18,235 bases of DNA from F1-60-MAGs163 sp046091165 (GTDB lineage Bacteria; Actinomycetota; Thermoleophilia; Solirubrobacterales; Solirubrobacteraceae), in NCBI GenBank assembly GCA_046091165.1, contig JBJTBE010000061.1:1-18235 (forward strand). The letters run 5' to 3'. The notes beneath the pieces were generated by a model. That model saw nothing but the letters and a program-made list of their open reading frames with translations, was not told the origin of the DNA and made no database searches. Of this stretch, positions 1 through 5,424 are shown piece after piece. Position 1 is the stretch's first letter; each line of letters opens with the position of its first letter. The translations under genes were made by a program, and so were the position numbers.

Positions 1-23
1 TTTCCGGGACCTCGCCGCCCGGT

Positions 24-29
24 TACACT
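24..29 (+). promoter_or_regulatory. -10 hexamer of tRNA-Ser
   Basis: TACACT ends 10 nt before the first base of the tRNA, the distance expected for a -10 element that starts transcription just upstream of the mature 5' end. It matches the TANNNT hexamers found before most protein genes in this window. No clear -35 is visible; the window begins at about the expected position. Confidence 0.55.
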
Positions 30-39
30 CCGCCCTCCC

Positions 40-128
40 GGAGAGGTGGCCGAGCGGCTGAAGGCACTCGCCTGCTAAGCGAGTAACGGGGGAAACCTCG
101 TTCGCGGGTTCGAATCCCGCCCTCTCCG
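40..128 (+). tRNA. tRNA-Ser (anticodon GCU)
   Basis: The gene has the layout of a class II (long variable arm) tRNA. The acceptor stem pairs GGAGAGG with CCTCTCC and is followed by discriminator G. The anticodon stem CTCGC/GCGAG closes a seven-base loop CTGCTAA with anticodon GCT at 74-76, which reads AGC and AGU serine codons. A variable arm of serine type follows, then the T loop TTCGAATC. The 3' CCA is not encoded. At 89 bases the length is usual for tRNA-Ser. The heliorhodopsin gene starts 80 bases downstream in the same direction. Confidence 0.97.
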
Positions 129-148
129 CTGCCGGCGCCCCGGCGAAC

Positions 149-168
149 CGGGCGCAACGGCCCGCTTT
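149..168 (+). terminator. Possible terminator hairpin after tRNA-Ser
   Basis: CGGGC and GCCCG form a 5-bp stem around the loop GCAACG and are followed by CTTT. A second small hairpin, GCCGG/CCGGC, lies at 131-144. Both fall between the tRNA 3' end and the next promoter. The T-run is short, so this is only a weak intrinsic-terminator candidate. Confidence 0.35.
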
Positions 169-195
169 CCGGGTATCCGTGTCCCGCTGCCCCCG

Positions 196-201
196 TAACA
201 T
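196..201 (+). promoter_or_regulatory. -10 hexamer for leaderless heliorhodopsin mRNA
   Basis: TAACAT ends 7 nt before the ATG at 209. Transcription would start at or next to that ATG, giving a leaderless mRNA. No Shine-Dalgarno sequence precedes the ATG. This placement argues against the in-frame GTG at 179, which lies upstream of the hexamer. Confidence 0.6.
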
Positions 202-208
202 CGGGGCC

Positions 209-1012
209 ATGGAGGCAGCCATCCAGGGCACTCCGTCGGGCGTCCGCCGGGAGGACCGCTCCCTCCTGCGCCTGAACGTAATCGTCGGCCTCGTCCACCT
301 GGCCCAGGCGATCGTGATCGTCGCCATAGCGGGCCCGGCGCGGCTGCCGGTGAACCTCAACTACATGACCGGCCCCCCGGGCGGCCCCGAGCCGCCGGGC
401 ATGACCGAGCTGTTCACGATGAGGATCGACCTCGCGGTAGGCCTCTTCCTGCTGCTGGCCGCGATCGACCACCTCGGCGTATCGCTGCCGGGCGTGCGCG
501 ACTGGTACCTGCGCAACGTGCGCCGCGGCATCAACCCGGCCCGCTGGTGGGAGTACTCGATCAGCGCCTCGGTGATGGTGGTCCTGATCGCGATGCTCTC
601 CGGCATCAGCGAGCTGACCGCGCTCGTGGCGATCTTCGGGGCCAATGCCGCGATGATCCTCTTCGGCCTGGTGATGGAGTACACGAACGTCGACCGCACG
701 CGGGTCCAGTGGCGCCCGTTCGTCTACGGCTGCATCATCGGCGCGGTCCCGTGGATCGCGATCGCCCTGCAGCTGATCCTCTCCTCCACGGCCGCCGGCA
801 ACTCCGACGGGGTGCCGGTCTTCGTCTACGTCATCTTCGGGACGCTCTTCGTCCTCTTCAACCTCTTTGCCCTCAACATGTGGCTCCAGTACCGGGGCAT
901 CGGCCGCTGGGCCGACCCGGTCTTCGCCGAGAAGGCCTACCTCTGGCTGAGCCTGCTCGCCAAGAGCGCGCTGGCCTGGCAGGTCTACTTCGGCGCGCTG
1001 GCCGGCAGCTAG
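209..1012 (+). CDS. Heliorhodopsin
   Basis: A seven-helix retinal-binding membrane protein of 267 aa, the normal heliorhodopsin length. From memory of the 48C12 family, the hallmarks are present. Helix C carries WWEYSISASVM, with E115 as the Schiff-base counterion (E107 in 48C12). Helix G carries LSLLAKSALAWQ, with K252 as the retinal lysine (K241). H30 and H88 match the cavity histidines H23 and H80. The family segment AIFGANAAMILFG and a long A-B loop containing TGPPG are also present. Heliorhodopsins sit inverted, with a cytosolic N-terminus, pump no protons in the characterised members, and are thought to act in light sensing or stress responses; their function is unresolved. The ATG at 209 is chosen over GTG 179 because of the -10 hexamer between them. 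No carotenoid-cleavage or retinal-synthesis gene is in the window. The next two genes on this strand are candidate partners. Confidence 0.96.
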   Translation: MEAAIQGTPSGVRREDRSLLRLNVIVGLVHLAQAIVIVAIAGPARLPVNLNYMTGPPGGPEPPGMTELFTMRIDLAVGLFLLLAAIDHLGVSLPGVRDWYLRNVRRGINPARWWEYSISASVMVVLIAMLSGISELTALVAIFGANAAMILFGLVMEYTNVDRTRVQWRPFVYGCIIGAVPWIAIALQLILSSTAAGNSDGVPVFVYVIFGTLFVLFNLFALNMWLQYRGIGRWADPVFAEKAYLWLSLLAKSALAWQVYFGALAGS

Positions 1013-1055
1013 CGCCGTACCGTAGGGCAGGCCGGTGCCGCCCGAATCGGCGCGG

Positions 1056-1061
1056 TAGCCT
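1056..1061 (+). promoter_or_regulatory. -10 hexamer for the repeat-protein gene
   Basis: TAGCCT ends 8 nt before the GTG at 1070, with no Shine-Dalgarno between. The repeat-protein and RDD pair probably has its own leaderless promoter in the 57-bp gap after the heliorhodopsin gene. Confidence 0.5.
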
Positions 1062-1069
1062 CCCGCCCC

Positions 1070-1783
1070 GTGGAAGCGGGCGCAGAGATCGTCGTGATCG
1101 AGGCCGAGGCGGCCGGCCCCTCGGGCGGGCTGTTCGGGGCCATCACCGGCGCGGTGACCGGCGCCGTCGGCGCCGCAGCCCGCACCGGGGCGCAGGTAAC
1201 CATGCGCGCCACCGAGGGTGCGGTGGAGGCGGTGATGGGATCGAAGGCCGTCCAGGACTCGATCGAGCGGGTGGTCGCCAGCCCGGCGATGACCGGCGCG
1301 GTCGACGCGGTGGTCGGCTCCCCGGCCGTCCAGCAGACGCTGGAGCGGGTGGTCAGCGGGCCGGCTTTCGCGAGTGCCCTGCGGACGATCCTCAGCCCCG
1401 AGACCGTCGACATGATCGCCGACGAGGTGGTGCGCAGCCAGATGATCCAGAAGATCACCGTCACGGCGATGGAAGCCGGGGAGATGGCGCCGATCGTCGA
1501 CGCGTTCCTCGAGAGGGAAGAGCTCTGGATCCTCGTGCAGACGATCGCCGAGAGCCCGGCGGTAATCGACGCCGTGCGCCAGCAGGGATTCGGCTTCGCC
1601 GACCAGGTCGGCGACGAGGTGCGGGGCCGCTCGCGCACCGCCGACCAGGTGGTCGCCCGTACCGCGCGCACCTTCATCGGCCGCAGCGAGAAGCTCGACG
1701 CCCAGCTCCCCACCGATCAGGAAGAGCACTCCACGGGCAAGGGATCCCGCGAGGAGCACGGCGACAAGGGGGCCTCGTCATGA
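1070..1783 (+). CDS. Glycine-zipper protein with 13-residue helical repeats, unknown function
   Basis: I do not recognise a named family for this 237-aa protein. Residues 19-31 form a glycine zipper (G19, G23, G27, G31; GxxxG spacing) in the hydrophobic segment GGLFGAITGAVTGAVG, typical of membrane-inserting or oligomerising helices. Residues 45-109 are five consecutive 13-residue units, for example SPAMTGAVDAVVG and SPAVQQTLERVVS, with small residues at positions 1-3 and aliphatic residues at 8, 11 and 12. Looser copies follow near 123 and 162. The last 30 residues are charged and probably disordered. No signal peptide is evident. The stop overlaps the ATG of the RDD gene (ATGA), so the two are very likely translationally coupled and may act together at the membrane. 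The GTG start is supported by the -10 hexamer at 1056-1061. Confidence 0.85.
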   Translation: MEAGAEIVVIEAEAAGPSGGLFGAITGAVTGAVGAAARTGAQVTMRATEGAVEAVMGSKAVQDSIERVVASPAMTGAVDAVVGSPAVQQTLERVVSGPAFASALRTILSPETVDMIADEVVRSQMIQKITVTAMEAGEMAPIVDAFLEREELWILVQTIAESPAVIDAVRQQGFGFADQVGDEVRGRSRTADQVVARTARTFIGRSEKLDAQLPTDQEEHSTGKGSREEHGDKGASS

Positions 1784-2454
1784 CCGACGCCGGGACTCCC
1801 GGATCCCAGTCCGAGGAGTGGTCGGCCCGCGGCCCGGCCGAGTCGGCTATCGCCCGGGCCCAGGTGGCCGCGGCGGTGCGGCTGCGCGGCTCGACGGCGG
1901 TCAAGGGCGCCCCGCAGAGGTATGTGGGCCTGGTTTCACGGCTCCTCGGGTTCGTGATCGACGCGGCGATCGTCAACCTGATCGCCGCGATCACCTGGGC
2001 GATCACCGCCCTGACCATGAACACCCTGGGCGTGCCCGACAGCGCCGAGAGCGTGATCCTCGCGATCCTCGGCGTGGTCTACGTGGCCTGGGCCGCGGCC
2101 TACTTCGTCTCGTTCTGGTCGAGCACCGGCCAGACCCCGGGCGCCCGGGCCATGGAGTTCCGGGTCGTCGACGAGGACGACGGCAAGCCGCTGACCATCC
2201 GGCACGCCCTGCTGCGGTTCGTCGGCATGGTGCTCGGGGCCATCCCGCTGGGGGCCGGCTACGCCATAGGCCTCTTCAACGAGCGCTGCCGCTGCTTCCT
2301 GGACATCATCAGCGACAGCGTCGTTATAGACGCGCCCGTTTATACTGTCGCCGATCGCCGGCGCCTGGCCCGCGACGCCGCCATCAACAAGTACAGGCCC
2401 CGCTACAGCTCGGCCGAGCAGCACCGCGACCCATCAGCGAACAAGCCCGAGTAA
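1780..2454 (+). CDS. RDD-family integral membrane protein
   Basis: A 224-aa protein with RDD-family hallmarks. R54 and D61 lie in the first helix, in the segment SRLLGFVIDA. GQTPG (117-121) precedes a short cytosolic strand, and a late aspartate, D175, ends the domain. Three or four membrane helices are visible around 50-75, 90-112 and 143-165. Residues 1-45 are hydrophilic and the last 40 are basic and polar. RDD proteins are poorly understood; some are implicated in sodium transport or membrane stress. The start ATG overlaps the upstream stop as ATGA. An open frame reaches far upstream inside the preceding genes but is a shadow; this ATG is the sensible start. The substrate is unknown. Its position behind the heliorhodopsin and zipper-repeat genes suggests a shared role, which is inference. 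Confidence 0.85.
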   Translation: MTDAGTPGSQSEEWSARGPAESAIARAQVAAAVRLRGSTAVKGAPQRYVGLVSRLLGFVIDAAIVNLIAAITWAITALTMNTLGVPDSAESVILAILGVVYVAWAAAYFVSFWSSTGQTPGARAMEFRVVDEDDGKPLTIRHALLRFVGMVLGAIPLGAGYAIGLFNERCRCFLDIISDSVVIDAPVYTVADRRRLARDAAINKYRPRYSSAEQHRDPSANKPE

Positions 2455-2484
2455 GAGCAACAGGCCAACCCGAAAGGAACCGCC

Positions 2485-2847
2485 ATGCCGGTCGATCCCA
2501 CGCCAGAGCAGGTCTCGCGCCTCGTAAAGGAAGACAACGGGGGCCCGGTGGTCATGCTGAACCTCCTCAGCTACAAGCCCGACGGGGGCCGCGAGAGCTA
2601 CGAGGCCTACGGCGCCAAGGCCCTCCCCTTCCTCCAGGAGTCAGGGGCGGAGATCCTCTTCGCCGGCGAGGCGGCCTCGCCGCTCATCGGTGACGAGGAC
2701 TGCGACTGGGACACCGTGATCCTCGTGCGCTACCCGAGCGTCCAGGCCTTCCTGGAGATGGTCACCAGCGAGGGCTACCAGGCGATCACCCACCTGCGCA
2801 CCGAGGGCCTGGAGCGCGCCGAGCTCCACCCGCTCGCCGCGGCCTGA
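2485..2847 (+). CDS. DUF1330 family protein
   Basis: A 120-aa cytosolic protein resembling DUF1330, a small dimeric alpha-beta-barrel fold. Visible features are the strand GGPVVMLNLLSYK near residue 20, the YEAYGAKALPFL helix, a strand around GAEILFAGEA, and the segment WDTVILVRYPSVQAFLEMV followed by a YQAITHLRTEGLERAEL helix. This order is typical of the family. The biochemical role is unknown. The ATG has a clear Shine-Dalgarno, AAAGGAA at 2473-2479 with 5 nt spacing, unlike the leaderless neighbours. It lies 30 bp after the RDD gene and may be co-transcribed with it. It converges with the minus-strand gene whose stop is only 8 bp away. Confidence 0.85.
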   Translation: MPVDPTPEQVSRLVKEDNGGPVVMLNLLSYKPDGGRESYEAYGAKALPFLQESGAEILFAGEAASPLIGDEDCDWDTVILVRYPSVQAFLEMVTSEGYQAITHLRTEGLERAELHPLAAA

Positions 2848-2855
2848 GCGGCAGG

Positions 2856-3815
2856 TCAGGCCGGGAGCGGGGCCAGCCCGGCGGCGGCGAGGACCTCGTC
2901 GGCCGCGGCCGGCCGGTCGGCGATCCCCGTGCCGGTGTTCCGGGGCCGGCGCAGCGCATCGATCAGCGCATCGGCCAGCTCCTGGCGGCCGCGCCCGGCA
3001 CCGGCACCGTGGGCGACGACCTCGGCACCGCGCAGCCGGGCCTCCAGCGCGGTCAGGCCGTCGGCGGTGTCGATCAGCACGTCGGCGGCGGCCAGCAGGT
3101 CGGGAAGCCGGTCGGTCGGGCCGACGACCCGGATCCGGTGCGCGCGAGAGAACCAGTCCGCCAGCGCCCGCCGGCGCTCCTCGTTCTCCCCGCAGAGGAT
3201 CACCACGCGCGAGGCCGGGTCGGCGGCGAGCGCGACCTCGCCGGCGCCGCCCAGGTCGCCGCGGGCCTCCTGGCCGCCGAAGATCACCACGAGGGGACTC
3301 CCGTCGGGAACGCCGATCGCCTGGCGGGCCCGGTCCACCTCGAGCTCGCCCTCGTAGCGGGGGTCTACCAGGCCCCGCACGCAGGCGATGCGCGTCGCCG
3401 GGGCAGCTTCGCGAACCGCGGCGCGAAAGCCCGGGTCGGCGATCAGGTGAACGTCTACGCCGTCGGCCGCCTGGGAGGCCGGGTCGGCCGGCCGGGTCAC
3501 CAGCGCCACGGCCGGTACCGCCAGGGCGTCCGAGAGGCGAAGCCTTCCCATCGCCGCGATCACTGCCGGGTCGTCGGAGACCACGACCTGCGCACCGTTG
3601 AGGGTCACCAGGCCAGGCAGCTCCCTCGCGTTCGGCCGCGAGGCGATCCGCATGGCCACCCCGGCCGCAGGGTTGCCGGGCGCGAGGCTCGGGCCGGGCG
3701 GCTCGGATAGGCGCACCTCCACGCCGGCGTCGGCGGCCCGCAGGCCCTCGGCCAGGGGGCCGGCGGGAGCGAGATCCGGATTGCCCGCGGGAATGACCAG
3801 GACTGCCGCCGCCAT
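2856..3815 (-). CDS. Degenerate GT28/MurG-like glycosyltransferase
   Basis: The 319-aa protein has the two-lobed layout of GT-B enzymes related to MurG and diacylglycerol glucosyltransferases. The N-terminal lobe opens with a beta strand (AVLVIPAG) but lacks a clean glycine-rich loop. A linker around 168-180 (GVPDGSPLVVIFGG) starts the C-terminal Rossmann lobe. VVILCGENEERRRAL near 204 and RVVGPTDRLPDLLAAADVLI near 229-248 match the sugar-nucleotide part of the family. The usual Gly-Gly-x-[ST] motif after it appears as TADGLTALEA. Donor and acceptor cannot be read from sequence, and it may be inactive. The start at ATG 3815 is preferred over GTG 3821 because TAGGAT ends 7 nt before it. It shares a strand with the upstream RsbW-GNAT fusion but has its own promoter. 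Confidence 0.65.
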   Translation of the reverse strand: MAAAVLVIPAGNPDLAPAGPLAEGLRAADAGVEVRLSEPPGPSLAPGNPAAGVAMRIASRPNARELPGLVTLNGAQVVVSDDPAVIAAMGRLRLSDALAVPAVALVTRPADPASQAADGVDVHLIADPGFRAAVREAAPATRIACVRGLVDPRYEGELEVDRARQAIGVPDGSPLVVIFGGQEARGDLGGAGEVALAADPASRVVILCGENEERRRALADWFSRAHRIRVVGPTDRLPDLLAAADVLIDTADGLTALEARLRGAEVVAHGAGAGRGRQELADALIDALRRPRNTGTGIADRPAAADEVLAAAGLAPLPA

Positions 3816-3822
3816 CGGCACG

Positions 3823-3828
3823 ATCCTA
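3823..3828 (-). promoter_or_regulatory. -10 hexamer for the glycosyltransferase-like gene
   Basis: On the minus strand TAGGAT lies 7 nt before the ATG at 3815, in the 26-bp gap after the upstream gene. It would give a leaderless mRNA. The alternative GTG at 3821 would sit only 1 nt from the hexamer, too close for a normal start site. Confidence 0.5.
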
Positions 3829-3841
3829 GGCCCGCCTTCCC

Positions 3842-5290
3842 TCAGGCGCCGCCCAGCCAGCCCCGGTCGGCGAAGATCGCCTCCTTGAGGCCCTGGGCGT
3901 AGTCGGAGTCGAGGACGATCTTCTCGAGCTCAACGTTGTCGGTGAGGATGGCCTGCATGCGCAGGTGGTCGTGGTCGGCCCGGCCGTCGAGCACCAGGCC
4001 GCAGTAGAAGAAGTCGTAGTTGCGCAGCAGCTCGACCGCCTCGTCGAGCTCGGCAGCGGTGAGAGACTCGAGGTCAAGGTCGCAGTACGCGACGTCGTCA
4101 TGGTGGCGCACCGCCTCGCGCAGCGCGTCGAGCAGCTCGTTCCGTGCCTGCTCGCCCCAGACCCCGACGGTGATCACCGTGCTCTCGCGCTGCTCGTCGC
4201 GCTCGGCTGCGACCTGCGGCTGGCCCTCGAGCTCGGCCCGGGCCCGGGCGGTTTTGGCGCCGGTGGTATCGAGCTCGAGGTTGGCGTAGGCGGCGGCCAG
4301 CAGCTCGCGGTAGCGCGCAGGCATCGAGACGGGGTGCTCGCGCGGGTCGAGCGGCAGCCAGGTGAGCAGCGAGGCCCCGCGCGGCGCAGGCTCCTCGCCG
4401 TCCCCCGGCGGCACCGAGCCGAGCATCAGGGCCGACTCACGGTAACCCCTGGCGTGCTCGGCCCTCTGGCTGTACGGGTGGCTGGTCACCGCGCGGGCGA
4501 AGACGGAAGGCACCCCCGCGCCCCGCGCACGCTTGACCGTCCGCTCGAAGAGCCGTCCGAAGATTCCCAGGCCCCGGTAGGCGGGGTGCACCACCGCGAC
4601 CCCGGTCTCGCCGGCCTCCATCCCCTCCTCGCGCAGCATGGCGTGGTGGCCTACCACCTCGCCGCCGAGCACGGCGACCGTGGAGAAGACCCGCCCGGCC
4701 TCGATCTCCTCGGCCACCCAGCGCGGCCGGTAGAAGTCGGGGTGGCCGTACCCGAGCCCGTAGTTCACGTAGAGGAGGCGGGAGATGGCTTCGGCCTGTG
4801 CTCCGGTGGCCTCGACGATCTCGACCTGGTCGGCGGTCGCCTCCCCCGGAGGCGCCTCCCGCGCGAAGTCGGCCAGGGCGACGAGCTCCTCCGGCGCCAC
4901 GCCCTCGGCGGGAACCGAGGCGCTCAGGCGCTTGCCCTCGCGGCCGAGGTTCACCAGGCGCAGGTCGTCGGTCAGGGCGTCGACCCCGGCGAGCCCTTCC
5001 GGCGCCGGCCCGAGGCCGCCCCCGAAGGCAGCCAGCGGCTCGCCCCAGTCCTCGACCAGCACGCGCACCGCCCCCTCCCCCAGCTCTAGTTGCACGGCGA
5101 TCTCCCCGGTCTGGTCGTTCGGGTAGGCGCTGTCGTTGACCCAGTTGACGAGCCGGTGGACCACCTCGACCAGCCGGGCGCGGTCGGCGTCGGCCAGGCC
5201 GCGCGCCCGGGCGAAGCCCTCGGCGAGGTCGTCGACGAGGAAGAGGTCCCGCCGGTCACTGCCTACGGCGATTCGCACGCGGTTGGCCAC
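3842..5290 (-). CDS. RsbW-like ATPase domain fused to GNAT acetyltransferase
   Basis: A 482-aa three-part protein. Residues 1-128 resemble the GHKL/HATPase_c_2 domain of RsbW/SpoIIAB anti-sigma kinases: a helix VVHRLVNWVNDSAY with Asn49 and Asn52 as candidate N-box residues, the strand GAVRVLVEDWGEPL with a DxG-type motif at 81-83, and LRLVNLGREGKRLSASVP as the closing strands. Residues 155-292 are a GNAT domain with motif A VVHPAYRGLGIFGRL (R239, G240, G242 bind acetyl-CoA). Residues 300-482 form a C-terminal region I cannot assign. The likely role is acetyltransferase activity gated by nucleotide or by a sigma/anti-anti-sigma partner, which is inference. An upstream in-frame start at 5377 exists, but GTG 5290 sits 6 nt after TACGCT and the extra 29 residues are low-complexity Arg-rich sequence. 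Confidence 0.75.
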   Translation of the reverse strand: MANRVRIAVGSDRRDLFLVDDLAEGFARARGLADADRARLVEVVHRLVNWVNDSAYPNDQTGEIAVQLELGEGAVRVLVEDWGEPLAAFGGGLGPAPEGLAGVDALTDDLRLVNLGREGKRLSASVPAEGVAPEELVALADFAREAPPGEATADQVEIVEATGAQAEAISRLLYVNYGLGYGHPDFYRPRWVAEEIEAGRVFSTVAVLGGEVVGHHAMLREEGMEAGETGVAVVHPAYRGLGIFGRLFERTVKRARGAGVPSVFARAVTSHPYSQRAEHARGYRESALMLGSVPPGDGEEPAPRGASLLTWLPLDPREHPVSMPARYRELLAAAYANLELDTTGAKTARARAELEGQPQVAAERDEQRESTVITVGVWGEQARNELLDALREAVRHHDDVAYCDLDLESLTAAELDEAVELLRNYDFFYCGLVLDGRADHDHLRMQAILTDNVELEKIVLDSDYAQGLKEAIFADRGWLGGA

Positions 5291-5296
5291 CGGCGC

Positions 5297-5302
5297 AGCG
5301 TA
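5297..5302 (-). promoter_or_regulatory. -10 hexamer for the RsbW-GNAT gene
   Basis: On the minus strand TACGCT ends 6 nt before the GTG at 5290, with no Shine-Dalgarno, so a leaderless mRNA is likely. It lies back to back with the promoter of the acylase gene, about 70 bp away. Confidence 0.5.
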
Positions 5303-5371
5303 AGGGAGCGCGGGCGCCGCGCGCTGCCGTCCCCTGGACCGGCACCCGGAGCGGGAACCGCGCCCGCGGTG

Positions 5372-5377
5372 TAACAT
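5372..5377 (+). promoter_or_regulatory. -10 hexamer for the acylase gene
   Basis: TAACAT is identical to the heliorhodopsin hexamer but lies 47 nt before the start codon. The message would carry a leader of about 40 nt ending in the Shine-Dalgarno GGGAGAG at 5415-5421. It is a leadered exception in a largely leaderless neighbourhood. Confidence 0.5.
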
Positions 5378-5424
5378 CGCTCCAGTTCGCGGACGGACCC
5401 GCGGACCGAACCAAGGGAGAGAAA

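Noticed and set aside
179..208. GTG at 179 as heliorhodopsin start
   Set aside because: The -10 hexamer at 196-201 would lie inside the coding region, and the extra ten residues have no counterpart in the family.
23..1759. Long minus-strand open frame (578 codons) opposite the tRNA, heliorhodopsin and repeat-protein genes
   Set aside because: It crosses the tRNA gene, is rich in Arg, His, Asp and Gly as expected of the antisense of GC-rich codons, shows no domain, and the opposite strand encodes a clear heliorhodopsin.
547..1779. Upstream in-frame extension of the RDD protein
   Set aside because: The extension overlaps two real genes in another frame and reads as Arg-rich low complexity. 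The ATGA start at 1780 fits the domain boundaries.
5291..5377. Longer start (5377) for the RsbW-GNAT protein
   Set aside because: The added 29 residues are Arg/Gly-rich and overlap the TACGCT hexamer and the divergent promoter. GTG 5290 has the leaderless spacing.
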